From: Paramacrobiotus richtersi
Taxonomy: Eukaryota; Tardigrada; Eutardigrada; Parachela; Macrobiotidae
Direction: 5' to 3'
Assembly: GCA_034698045.1 (NCBI GenBank)
Contig: JAQGAU010000598.1
Location: 1 to 25,917 of the forward strand
Length of the DNA stretch: 25,917 nucleotides
In this document: one piece after another, positions 1 to 10,864 of the stretch
Numbering within the stretch: position 1 is the first letter of the stretch
How the letters are laid out: every line of letters begins with the position of its first letter
The notes under the pieces: model-generated
Told to the model about the DNA's origin: nothing
The model's input: only the letters and a program-made list of their open reading frames with translations
Databases searched by the model: none
Translations under genes and position numbers: made by a program

Positions 1-171
1 ACCACAAAGGTCACCGGAAACCACAACCACAGCCGACCACAACCACGTCCGTGGTCGCCACGTTTTAGATACACCCTTTACTCAGCTGTTTATTGAAAGA
101 GTTGTTGTTAACTACTTTTAGCTGTTTGGGGTTCTAAAGAGTTGTTCGCTCCATAGTGTACGTGTACTTAC

Positions 172-1618
172 GGGATTGGCTGCATACCCAACGGCAAACC
201 CGGTCCGAAGCCATGGTACCAACATGGCATGGCGTACCAATAACTGATTGTTATACGCGTAAATAACCGCATGCGGGACATTGAAGGCACTGCGCAGGAC
301 GGCCGCCAAGCATAAGGTCAGCGATAACTTCAACGCTCGATTGCGGTGGCGGGACGGACTTGCCAGTTCGGTACAGAACTGGCGATATACCAGGGACAGC
401 AACATGACCAGATAGAAAAGTGCCGTCAATCCCATGGGGATGTAGGTGTTCACCCAGGAGCTCAGCTGTACACTGGCGTTCGCCTTGCCCAGTAATCTGA
501 TGGCGCAGACGTTTAACGGAGGCGTGGGCTCGAAACGCGAGGTCCATCCGATCATGGGCTGGATGAACACGGCAACGGAGATGCACCATATTATCGCTAA
601 GGATATGATGTTGACGCGCAGTCCGGTCAGGTAGCGCCGGTACAGGGTGGGAATGCACATGGCGGCCATTCGGTTCGCTGATAGGATGACGTCAATGTAG
701 TTGGTAAGGGTCCGCATCACGCCAAATGGGATTTGTGTTGCGGTGCATAAGAGCACGGAATTCTTTCAGGACAAGACAGACACGATATTAACATACCAAA
801 GGGCCAAAATAATGTCGCGTCATAATAGACTAACATTGTAAGCAGGTTGTTCACTGCTGTTACTGATTGCTATAGCAGTGCACCTTACTAGTATCCGGTC
901 ATTTGAGACCTTTTGCGTCGGAACGCTCACCGTTGTTGACTTATTCAGTACAAAATGCTCTTATGTTTACTCTGATAAAGAAATGACTGGTCTAAAACTG
1001 CGAAAAGAACGGTTTGCGCGCGCAGCTACGGGTTCAGGAGCTATACGTACCGGCAAAAAGTTTAAACACAAACATGGGTATGAAAAAGCCAGTTTTTGTC
1101 CAATTTGCAAGGGATGCGTATTTGAATAACAAACATTCTGACGTCGAAAAAACTTTCAAAACATTTCTTTAAAATTTGTATGAATTTTTGAAAATAATCA
1201 AATCGTTATTGCTTGTTAACCAATTAACATACACGGACAATATACGGTTTCTGAAAAGTAATTGTGGAATTTTAGGTTACCGTCTTAGTCTTACCAGGTA
1301 CTGACCGAAGAAAATTTGGGTGTAGTTGACTGGAAAGAAAACTCCACACATCAAAATCTCGATGGCTGCCATATGCAAGATTAGTAGTTTGATTCCGCGC
1401 TGATTACTGTGGTGTTTTGTTGCAGTCGTAGTCCAGTGGTGCTTTATTGCTTGGACAAGTAGCGTGCAAAGGACAGCTCCAGTGAAGGAAAGTAACAGTG
1501 ACGTGCCGTACCACACTGTTAATGAATAGCGTGGAAACACTTTATCCAGAAACAGTCCTGTGCTGTTTAGTGGATTCGCAACACCAGTTTCATTCTGAGT
1601 TTCATTTATACTGTGCAT
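172..1618 (-). CDS. Rhodopsin-family (class A) orphan GPCR, 3' end missing
   Basis: Two exons are supported: 1618-1295 (108 codons) and 762-172 (197 codons). The donor at 1294 (GTAAGA) and the acceptor ending at 763 join in phase 0. Exon 1 starts at a Met followed by a short N-terminus with N-glycosylation sequons (NET, NST), then TM1 and TM2. Exon 2 carries TM3 with its conserved Cys (VLLC), TM4 ending in GW, an extracellular-loop Cys (NVC), TM5, TM6 and TM7, and stops at the Asn-Pro of the NPxxY motif exactly before a perfect donor (GTAAGT, 171-166). The final exon should lie within 1-117 or beyond the left edge; I could not identify it. The DRY position after TM3 reads Asn-Arg-Met, a form seen in many divergent peptide-type orphan receptors. 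The ligand is unknown. An upstream in-frame Met at 1666 is an alternative start. Confidence 0.82.
763..1294 (-). other. Intron of the GPCR gene
   Basis: This 532-nt interval separates the TM1-TM2 exon from the TM3-TM7 exon. It has a GTAAGA donor, and an AAAG acceptor directly before the codons leading into the TM3 Cys. Plus-strand reading at 878-1129 is open but resembles no family and has no splice or codon support. I see no gene or repeat here. Confidence 0.7.
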
Positions 1619-3282
1619 ATCGACAGACAATAAACGTATGAGACCGTGTGCAAAACTATGATACATGCACCAACATTTCGGGTATATTATGACGGCAAGG
1701 TCCTGTAATACCGCTAGTAATGAAGCATGGTAGAGGTATTCTAATACCGCGCAAAGAGTGGGTAGTGTATTGCCACGATATTCTACATTATAGTCTAGAT
1801 ATTGATATCTTGATATTACAGTCTGCGGGGTCATTCATCATAAGACCGGAACATGGGATTATTTCTCTAATTATATTATGTACCGCCGAAGCGGCTTCTC
1901 GTGCTTTTTCAGTGGCACTCAGTAATCAAGACAGGCCGTGCAGTCTAATCAAGGAATTGTTCTATATCCTCCTAGGAACTACCTCATGCGAAACGTTTCG
2001 AAATAGCTGCAAAACACTGATTATCCCTTTGTCCAATTACACTAGAACACCATCACTGTTTTCTTCAACTCGCAGACGCTGCTAATTGCAGTTGATTGGT
2101 TTAGCCCCGATCCATAACAGCAACCACAAAAACAGCTCTGATCAAAATGTAAAAAATGTGTAGTGCCAGTTGCTGTTTCTTTCGCTGCCTGATATAAACA
2201 TGCCGTCGGAAATAACGACAGCATAATGGATCTCTAATCGTGACTTTTTTGACATCAGTACGGTGTTGATTGTGGATATCGGGTAAATTGTAATCAAGCG
2301 AATTCGTCAGTACTGTATGCAACGTGGCTGCGGCAACTGCACCGACATGCGAGCTGTAGACGAAATACATTTGCAACCGGCATAGAATGGTCAAAGGACT
2401 TCGAAGCCTCACCGGCGCTTCCTGAGTATGTTGATCGCAAATTACGGATTTTGAAAATGTGTACCGTAACGGTGGAAGTCAAATGCTATGTCAAGATAGT
2501 TCGTGTTTTGCCTCTCAGCTTTGATGCACGAGTTTTCGGAATCAGCTAAATAAATATTAGGTTCGTCCTTTAAAGCCTCAGCAAGCGCCCGAACAGCGAT
2601 CTTGCATTACAAAACAAATTTATTGACAGAAACGTTCGCACCTTTTCTGGCTTCATTCAGTCTGTTTACAGTTGTGCAACGCTGCGAATGCAGCATAGCG
2701 TTCACTCAGTCGGTTGGATTTGGCCACTTTAACTCTTCGCGCGAAGGCTACTCGTATGCGATCGGCCGAGTCGAAAAAGTCTGTTTGCCCGCAAGAATCG
2801 TCAAGTAACATCCGACTGGCTATACGCCGGTTAGCATTTCGACCTTGAAGCCTACTCTTTGTTACACTGATCTGACCAGTTTTATAGAATTTTGTATGTA
2901 ACATCTGAAAAGAGTAAATAATAATGATCCCGGGATTTGATTTGCTTTGATCGGCGAGAATCGGGTGACATCTCTTGTGCATCAGGCCGTCCCCCCTAGA
3001 GCCGGTTGCTTCGTTTGCCTGTGTTGGGTTTCCCAGTTCACGAGGTGACGTCGCAGTCGGGAGTCATTCCGGTTCCGACTCAAGATGATGAGTCGCGGAT
3101 TTGCTTCAGCCGCTGTTCTAGTGACGGTGACGGTGGCGGTTAATTCTACAATTTACAGGTTATGTTCTCTGTTTTCGGCAGCGAGATTGATTTTGATATC
3201 TTTTTTAATTCTTTGGCAGTCACAGAAGCATTCACTAGCAGAATTTTACCAGTGTATTGATTTGTGACTGGATATATCGAAA
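1619..3282. promoter_or_regulatory. Divergent intergenic region between GPCR and PIWI genes
   Basis: This interval lies between the 5' ends of two genes that point away from each other, so it should hold both promoters and 5' UTRs. No core element could be assigned. The part at about 2980-3150 is richer in GC than its surroundings and could be the PIWI promoter or a 5' leader exon. Several open frames of 60-120 codons occur, but none resembles a known family. One at 3085 begins with a short hydrophobic stretch after Met-Met and is treated as chance. Confidence 0.35.
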
Positions 3283-6200
3283 ATGGTTGATCCAGCAGGC
3301 ATGAGTCGCCGAGAAGAGGAACTGAAAAAGTACACCGTCGTACACACGAGGCCAAGGAATGTTGGGGAAGACAAAGGAGGAAAAAAGGGTAAGTGCGTTT
3401 TCGGTTAAATTTCCCAGAAATCGGTGTTCTAGATGCAGGTCCCTCGCTGTGTTGTTGCTTGATAAAGCGAAAATAGAAATTTCTGGCTGTTTTTGATTTA
3501 GTAGCGGTAGAACCTGGTTTTCTATTCGGAAGTGTTGAAAGTCCGAATTAACGGAACTGGAGCCTTTTCTCGCCCTGCATTGGCCGCATGTTGCGTTTTT
3601 TCAATTCCGTATGGTAGATGTCAGGCGCTGAGCGGTCTTCCATACTGTGGAATTCAGTTTTCGGTGTTTTTAAATAAACTTACCTTGCAGTGACTTTTAA
3701 ATTTTTTTTAGGTAATTTGTTAGGCTTTTGTTCTGCTGGTTTCATAATAGCTGTTGGATGTTAAAAATAATAATAATAATAATAATGATTATAAACTGTT
3801 GTTGTTGTTCACATTATCGCAAAATAATAGCCAAATTAAATTCTTTTTTAATAAAGTTAACAACAGGACAGAATCCTGCTGACTGGCTCTTGAAAGTTTT
3901 TGGATTCCTGTACTTTTTTTGGCTTATTTTCAGAACAGGAATTTAGTTAAAAAGGTCCCGCAAAGTTGGAATTGGAAATTGTTATAAACGTGAATCAATT
4001 ATACTAACTTAACAAGTAATAAACTTAATTAAAGCCAGATATACTTTTGATTATTCGGCAATAGACCAGACCCACTGCCCAGAAACGATGTTGGCATAAT
4101 AAAAATTGCCCAAAACAAGTAAAAAATATGTCCCAGTTAGAGCACTATTTATTACGAGTTTGCGCGAGTTATTCCCGTTAATTGCAGGAAGTGGCGGCGA
4201 AATGGTTCGTCTACGTTCGAATTATATCGAGGTGAAGGCCAACACGCGTGGCGTGATCTACCAGTACCAAGTGGATGTTGATCCGCAGCCGGGCATCCGC
4301 GGACACCGTCACGGCATCATGCGGCGTTGGGCGGAGATCAAGCAGATACCGCGTGAGGCGTACGTCTTCGACGGTGGAAATGTGTTGTACACGGGGCCCG
4401 TCGGCGCAGCCATCATCACTGAGGTCACTTTTTTGACTAATTTTTTTGAGATGGTCTTTAACAGTTTTCTAATAATATGAATTTTTTAATAATAACCTAA
4501 CTAAAAATGAACTAAAATACTAACTAAAATTACTAAGACCAAAATTAACTTATTTTCTAACAATAGGTGAACTAAAATTATTAAAATTAAATTAAAATGC
4601 TAACTAAAGTTACTAAAACTAGAATTAACTAATTTTCTAGTAATATTAATTTATTCGATTGTTACGATTCAACTTAGGTAATAATTAATAAAACTACAGA
4701 TAATACTATATATATTTTTTTTAAAGATTAAGAACCCCTAATTTCTCGAAAGTCAGATAGAACGACAAAAACGCTATTTTGATTATCAAAGTATTGTCGA
4801 ATATTCGAAAATATAATACTCAAACAGGCAAAACAAGCTTCAACTAAAAACTTAGTTTTTCTCTCCCTGATCGGCCTTGAAGCGATTTTTTCTTTTTACG
4901 ACTTACAGTTTGCTTTCGTGAACTGAGATGCACAGAGTTTATTGAGAAACTTCCCGTTTTAATTGATAATAATTATTGTTGTTTTCCAAACATTTTGGTT
5001 GTCTTTGGTGGATAGATGGAATTTTTATTCATTGACTGCGGTGAGTTTCTGTTTTTTAACGACATTGATATCAACGGTACAGTTAAATAACGTGTCCAAA
5101 TTAATTGGTATAAATCAGTGTTCTTCCATTCTGTAAATATATACAAGTATAGACACTTTTAAACCGGCTGAATATTTTGCCGGAAAAAGAAAGGTTTTGT
5201 GACAAACCAATTGGAGTTGATGTCCTTTACTAACTGCAATTGAAATTACAGGGATGCGACGACACTGTTGATTTGCATGGACAAGAAACACGCATCCGGC
5301 TGCGCCGTACAGCCAGTCTGGACGCGGAGAATCCTCAAGTGCTGGTTATACTGAATTCCATGCTGAACAGGTAAATTAAAGCCGATTATTATATAACTCT
5401 GTTTGCGGTTCATATTTCCGTTCATAGTTATTATTTTAACTACGATAATGATGTTATAGTTAATTGTTTTTTATTTGATGTTTCGGTGTTCAGCGAAGCT
5501 ATATTGATTTAATACTTAATAAAATTCGCTGCTAATTGTTACTTACAAAGTTGTTTTGCGTTGTTATCCTGGTCATCAAAAATAAACAATATTATTTAAT
5601 TATTATTACTGATAAATAAATTACTAATGTAATGAATATTAATAAAAAATAAATTTTAAGAATATTAATGAAATAATGGAATAACTGACGGTAAAATCAG
5701 GAATTTATAATTAAATAAATATTTATAATCATGAAGGTTAATGAATTAATGTAATAACCGACGGTAAAAATCAGAATTTTATCAATAAATAAATTTACAT
5801 AATTATGAGTAATTACCAGTAATATGAATTTAACTTGGACTTTTTATAATTTTCTACTTTTTTCGGCGAACCATGGGGCACAATATATTTGCTTGTATGT
5901 TGTAACAGGTTCCAAGAAAACGACTTGAAGATGGTGCGCATCCAGGATAACTATTACGATCCGGCTGGCAGACTGGCACCGGAAGGTTATGCCGATCAGT
6001 ATGATCTCTCGTCAAGGGACATGACGTGTAGATTGTTACGGATCGTGTCTTTTTGTAGACTGCAAATCTGGCCTGGCTTCGAAACATCCATTGGAATATT
6101 TGAGAATCAAAAGGTCCTGATGAATGTGGACCAACGATTCCGCATTATTCGGTACAGAATTCAGCATTTAATCGGTGATTTGTGGAATTTTTTCCCCGTT

Positions 6201-9200
6201 GTAACAATGAATTATTAATTCGTTTTATATCCTTTTAGTTCTTTCCAGCCGAAAAAAACAATTTTTGTTTAAGAAAAGACTGCCAGATATGTTGCAAGCA
6301 TAAAGCTTACTCAGAAATTGGGAAAACTGGGTAAATGGAAAAACTAAACAATGTTCTTACTGATGCAAGCTAAAGCCAGGGTATTATTTTGTTGTTTTTT
6401 AATTGTCTTATTAGTTATTCCATTTTCTGCCGGTAAAAACGTAAATTAATGGAACAGCATTGTTTTGCTCATAAATGCAGTGTAAGTTACTGGGAGCTGT
6501 TATTTTTACTCTTAGCAATAAAACTGCAAGGGACGCGTTACTCGAGGCCTACTCCATTGCCCAAAAGGCAGAAACCGCCGGACCAGGAGCTGAACTAGCT
6601 GTCCAGAAGAAAACGACCGCGGTGTTCGTGGGCCAGACGATTGAGACTGTGTACGTACTATGTACTTGCCGCTTGTTCTTATCGCCTTTCGAGCACTGGT
6701 ACATCAATTTGACGATGTTGCAGATACAACCACATGGTGTACCGCGTGCAGGGTGTCGAGTGGACGATGTGTCCAGCCAAGACTTTTGAGACCCGGGTTC
6801 GCGTCGGGGACAAATGGGAGACGAAGGAAACATCTTTTGAAGCGTACTTTGCTGCTGTAAGTTGAATCTAGAAACTGTGAATTTCAGCTTTCACAAGCAA
6901 TAAGTTTAGACAGCAGAAAAGGGCCATAAACGGCGTACTTACTGGCTAACAATCACGGTCGTCGTGAATTGACTGACATCGTTAATTGACTGTTTTTCGT
7001 AGCGGTATGGAATGAACATTAAGGATCGCGTCCAGCCATTGCTGGTGGTGAAGCCGGCGAATCGTGCGTTGCGTCGACGGGGCACGGAGCAGATTCTGCT
7101 AGTGCCAGAGCTGTGCCGTATGACGGGATACACGGACCAGATGCGGGGCGATTTCCGCATGATGCAGGCCGTGTCCCAGCATACGAAAATGGATCCCATG
7201 CGCCGTAAAGCGGCGACCGAAGTGTTTGTCCGCAAACTGACCGGGTACACGCTAGCGATTTATGTTGTTTGTCTTGTAGCTGTTGAACTTCTCTTATTAT
7301 GTGGTTTTTCAATCGCGTAACAACAAATTCTAGCCTATAGTAATACCAAGTTGTAGCTAGAGCTGCGAATATAACCGTATTAATTGTATGAAAACAGTAA
7401 ATATTATAGAAAATAAATCAGTGACTATGGCATAAATGATAGTATTGCGGTATTTGACTGCGATCAGTGAAACATTGCCTTTCAAAATTATAAAAAATGC
7501 GGAAAACGTTTGCACCCGTTTTCTTTTAGTACTGAAATAAGTCAGATTTTTATCTTAGAAATGAGAACATTCAAAATGAGCTGCGTCATTGGGATATCAC
7601 ATATGGAACGGAGCTGACGAAGATCTGTGGGCGCGCACTGCCCCCACAGACCCTTGTGCAGGGATCGAAAAGGGTAAGTAATTGAGAGCCGCGCTGGAAA
7701 ATTAACACGGCAAACAGACTGCCGAAATTTCCAAAACTTTTGTTGCCGCATTTCTTAACTTTTGCTTCATTTGAAAATCACCTTGTTGTGTAATTTTATT
7801 ACGCCGTTTTTTGATGACTGGAAACATTTTTCGGAGAGTACAGTGCGAATTAAGACAAGTTAATTGTCACACATTTTCTCGTTAATTTTTTTATCAGTAT
7901 GGCTACTCTCCGTTTCTACGCCTCGTTACTATCAACCAGGCAGTTGTTTGATTCGCATGTGATTCATTGTCGATTTAAAGTTTTTAAAAAACATTCTAGT
8001 TTGCATATGGGTCAGTTTTACTCTACTGTATGTCCTGAACAGTAATTCAAAAAGAGGATTTCTGAGTGCTGAATCAGCTATTAAGCTAAATATATTATTA
8101 TTAATACAACCAGATCTTACCTAATTTTGCTGAAATTAGTAAACCATTTCTGATGTTGCAGTACACGTATTGCGCAGCCAGTGCTGATTGGACGGCGGGT
8201 ATGCGTGGCGCACAGTTGCAGTCTCCGAAGCATTTGCAAACCTGGATGGTGCTTTGCACCCAGTTCCACCGCGGCTCGGCCGAATTATTCGTCAAGTTGC
8301 TGATGGAAGTGTGCGAACCCATGGGGATGAAACTGAACCCCCCCAAAATGTCAGTTACATACTCTAGATGATCACCCGTATTCCTTACGAATCTTTGCAT
8401 TTTCTGTATACGTAGGTTCACAGTGGCCGACAATGCCCATTCTTACATCGACGCAGTCGCCAAGAATCAGCCTGACGATCTGGGATTGGTAGGGCATATG
8501 GACTCTTCACTTTTCATGGAACTGACCAGTTTACTGGTGTTTTAGGTTCTAGCTGTCTTCTCGTCCAATTCCAAGGAGCGCTACGATGCTTTCAAGGAAA
8601 CATTGTGTTGCAATCTGCCATGTACGCGTTTGCACCGATTTGCATGGTTTTTGTACGGGAGTTAGCTGTGTTATGTGGTTGCAGGCGCCTCGCAAGTCAT
8701 CTTATCCAGGACGATCAGCGGCGCCCCCGGAAAGGTCAGGAGCGTAGCCACCAAGGTCGCCATACAGATTAACGCCAAGTTGGGCGGGGAGATCTGGACC
8801 ATGGATGTGCGTACTCTTGTGCAAGGATTTCAGAAGCTTTGTTGCTGATTTGTCTGTTGATTTTGTAGTTTCCGTTCACTCAGCCGACGATGGTGATTGG
8901 CATCGACTGCCACCGTGACCGTGTCACCCAGAAGACGGTGGTGGCGGCTGCGGCCTCCTGGAACAGGAGCTGCTCCATGTACTATAACTGCGCGTTGTTT
9001 GCTGACGATGATGAGCAGATTCTGATGTGCATCCCGCAGCTGATCAAAGGTACATCGGAGCAGATCGGTAACGAGACACTACGAGTTGCTGTTCCATGAA
9101 GCAGACACCCTGTGTCCGACCTGAATGCTTACTGCCCGCACGCGGTTTTTGCAGTCAGACGCTGGCTTTGAAAGCCTGTTACAGGTTTTTCTGATGTTTA

Positions 9201-10590
9201 TTGGTTCACCCAGTTGTCGTACGTCGTACTAATATCTAGATAAAACAACAGGTTTTTCTTACACACTTATATGATTTTTTTTTCATCAAGAAAGCCATTT
9301 GGTTCAGTCAGTTCAAACAAACAGTGGGTGTTGGAACTTGGAACGATAAACTTGTGGTGTCTCGTTGTCGGGCTCTTTCGCTGTACAGTTGTAGTTGTTG
9401 ACGTTTGGTTTTTCGGGTATCATTGACGATTTTTCTTGTACTGTGTTTTATACTCGTTGCCCGTTGGCCATTTTTTGGAACATCGTGTAGTATGATTTTT
9501 TGTGCAGAGTGTCTGGAAGCCTTCAAGCGTAAGACCGACATGGCTGCGCAAGGATTATTGGTGTATCGCAGTGGTGGGTACACGGTGGTCATCTGCCTTA
9601 TCATACTGAACGCAGTCTACACCTGGAATTTCTCAGGTATCTCGGACGGCCAACTAGGGAATATCCAGGAAATCGAAGTGGCTGGAGTGCGCAACGTCAC
9701 CAATGGCATGTCTACGGACAAAAAGTGAGATTGTGTCTTGTTTGGGTTTTTATTTGATGTGCTTCCAGATCTAGCTTGTAGAATGACGCTGACGTACATC
9801 TTGGTCAACAAGCGACACAGCACGCGTTTCTTCAAGGACGTGAACGGCCAGACCAGCAATCCGCTGTCGGGAACGATTGTGGATGACACTGTGACGCGGC
9901 CGTGGCTGTAAGCCGAGTATATTCCTTATTTATTGGTTTCATTACTACGTATTTACAGCGTTCTTTTAAGTGTTTATATAGTGTCTTTACCACTATCTGT
10001 TATTACACGTTTTACATGGGAATCAAATTGACCGATCTGTTTTATTTATTTGTGTTTGTTTGCTATTGCTATTGCAAGGATTCTCTACACTGTAGATACG
10101 ACTTCTACATCGTGTCGCAGAGTGTACGTGAGGGCACGGTGGCTCCGACCTATTACAACGTCGTTGAGGATGATTCGGCGTTCAGACCGCAGGGTCTCCA
10201 GCAGATAACTTACATGTTATGCCACATGTATTATAACTGGCCGGTGAGTACCGCATTCCTTTCTTCGGTATGGTAGTCGTCCTCTGCGAATGACTGCTGA
10301 CCTGTACAAAATGCGGTTTCCCCATGTCTTCCTGGATGATGAGTGTATTTTTCTGCGGTTAAATTATACGTTAGAAATGCAGAATTAACATACCTAAGAT
10401 CAATGCAGAAACTGGAAATTTCAGGATTGTAAAACTCTACTCCGACGAAAATTGCCAATGATGCGTTTTGTAGGGTACCATCCGCGTTCCGGCTCCTGTG
10501 CAGTACGCTCGCAAACATGCGCAGCTGATCGCGCTCAATCTCCACAAGAAGGCGGCGGATCAGCTGAGCGAACGCCTGTTTTATCTTTAG
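3283..10590 (+). CDS. PIWI-clade Argonaute with degraded slicer site
   Basis: Nineteen exons give 817 aa: 3283-3388, 4188-4423, 5252-5370, 5909-5998, 6059-6151, 6516-6650, 6724-6856, 7003-7244, 7559-7673, 8162-8349, 8416-8488, 8546-8621, 8685-8806, 8869-9049, 9508-9573, 9637-9724, 9782-9907, 10096-10243, 10474-10590. Order: short N-terminus (1-40), N domain ([12 protein letters not shown]), linker with [13 protein letters not shown] (about 216-330), L2, MID (about 505-575) and PIWI (577-817) ending in LFYL as PIWI proteins do. The family binds piRNAs and silences transposons in the germline. The MID pocket Tyr523, Lys527, Gln539, Lys567 is intact. Of the slicing residues only Asp589 (GID) remains: the YRDG Asp is Ser658, the YAHK His is Arg792, and the Glu finger appears to be Gln626. 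The start is firm: an in-frame TGA at 3265 precedes it and no AG lies between. The weakest border is the exon 2 donor (GTCACT, 4424), though it is in phase. Confidence 0.95.
3389..4187 (+). other. PIWI intron 1, with TAA microsatellite
   Basis: This AT-rich 799-nt intron runs from a GTAAGT donor to an ATTGCAG acceptor. It splits a Gly codon between the N-terminal tail and the N domain. An uninterrupted TAA trinucleotide run lies at about 3767-3786. The short open frame at 3728 is chance coding within AT-rich DNA. Confidence 0.75.
4424..5251 (+). other. PIWI intron 2, AT-rich with internal duplication
   Basis: This 828-nt intron is very AT-rich and contains a diverged direct duplication described separately. 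The acceptor (AAATTACAG) is good. The donor GTCACT is weak, so a short missing exon or a different donor cannot be excluded. Confidence 0.6.
4519..4645 (+). repeat. Diverged direct repeat in PIWI intron 2
   Basis: Two copies of about 47 bp (4519-4565 and 4599-4645, period about 80 bp) both read as CTAACTAAA(A/G)TTACTAA followed by AATTAACT and TTTTCTA. They look like a local duplication in AT-rich intron sequence, with no coding content. Confidence 0.7.
5371..5908 (+). other. PIWI intron 3, AT-rich
   Basis: This 538-nt AT-rich intron runs from GTAAAT to a TGTAACAG acceptor and splits an Arg codon. It carries a two-copy tandem repeat described separately. No gene is seen in it. Confidence 0.75.
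5663..5808 (+). repeat. Two-copy tandem repeat of about 74 bp in PIWI intron 3
   Basis: Copy 1 (about 5663-5734) and copy 2 (about 5737-5808) share the order TTAATGAA, then AATAAC(T/C)GACGGTAAAA, then TCA(G)GAATTT, then AATAAAT, then a TAAT(C/T)ATGA end. A more degenerate third unit may precede copy 1. It is an intronic tandem duplication with no coding role. Confidence 0.7.
5999..6058 (+). other. PIWI intron 4, 60 nt, in-frame and free of stops
   Basis: The donor GTATGA and acceptor TTTTTGTAG flank 60 nt. Removing it joins the codons for Ala-Asp-Gln directly to Leu-Gln-Ile-Trp-Pro-Gly-Phe, matching the PIWI family spacing before IWPGF. Its length is a multiple of three and it has no in-frame stop, so retention would add 20 residues without breaking the frame. 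Confidence 0.7.
7674..8161 (+). other. PIWI intron 9
   Basis: This 488-nt intron lies between a GTAAGT donor and a GTTGCAG acceptor, in phase 0, separating L2 from the segment before the MID domain. No gene, repeat or RNA is recognised in it. Confidence 0.8.
9050..9507 (+). other. PIWI intron 14
   Basis: This 458-nt intron splits a Glu codon (G|AG) within the PIWI domain, after the Glu-finger segment. The donor is GTACAT and the acceptor is TTTTTTGTGCAG. No other feature is seen. Confidence 0.75.
9574..9636 (+). other. PIWI intron 15, 63 nt, in-frame and free of stops
   Basis: The donor GTGGGT and acceptor TTTCTCAG bound 63 nt with no in-frame stop. Its removal gives [10 protein letters not shown], which matches the family spacing of YRDGV-(G/S)DGQL exactly. 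Retention would insert 21 mostly hydrophobic residues beside the second catalytic position. Confidence 0.7.
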
Positions 10591-10698
10591 AGGATCTGTG
10601 GAGAAATGGCACCGGGGGAATTGATGTCATCGGGTGTGTAACGGAACTGGATACCTTGTCACCTTGCTCCCTTGAAAACTGGTGGCCATTTATCTGCC

Positions 10699-10704
10699 AA
10701 TAAA
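10699..10704 (+). terminator. Poly(A) signal of the PIWI gene
   Basis: A canonical AATAAA lies 109 nt after the PIWI stop codon, a suitable distance for cleavage at about 10715-10730. It marks the likely 3' end of that transcript. Confidence 0.6.
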
Positions 10705-10840
10705 ATGTTTGCATGTTAGTGGACTGTTTTGTTAGCTAAATTATCACCTATACTTAACTTTACTAGTTTAGAAGAAGAAATGTTTCGTGTGTTGAGATGC
10801 TGTTGTTTGGGAAATACATAGATGCGAAGCACTGCTATCA

Positions 10841-10864
10841 TTATTATTGTTGTTGTTGTTGTTG
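10841..10864. repeat. TTG microsatellite
   Basis: A run of TTG units follows ATTATT. It is a simple repeat with no other content. Confidence 0.8.

Noticed and set aside
1..117. Last exon of the GPCR (completion of NPxxY and the C-tail)
   Set aside because: Possible AG sites exist on the minus strand, but none gives a convincing TM7 end. The 1-50 stretch is a simple ACCAC-rich repeat.
878..1129. An 83-codon plus-strand ORF
   Set aside because: It lies wholly within the GPCR intron, has low-complexity basic composition and shows no domain.
3085..3267. Short plus-strand ORF starting Met-Met-Ser-Arg with a hydrophobic stretch, a possible signal-peptide protein just before the PIWI gene
   Set aside because: No strong donor follows the hydrophobic part, the frame then becomes featureless, and it overlaps the expected PIWI promoter or 5' UTR.
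3283..10590. Argonaute horizontally acquired from a prokaryote, or a defence-island pAgo
   Set aside because: It has 18 spliceosomal introns, a PIWI-type C-terminus and animal PAZ/MID motifs.
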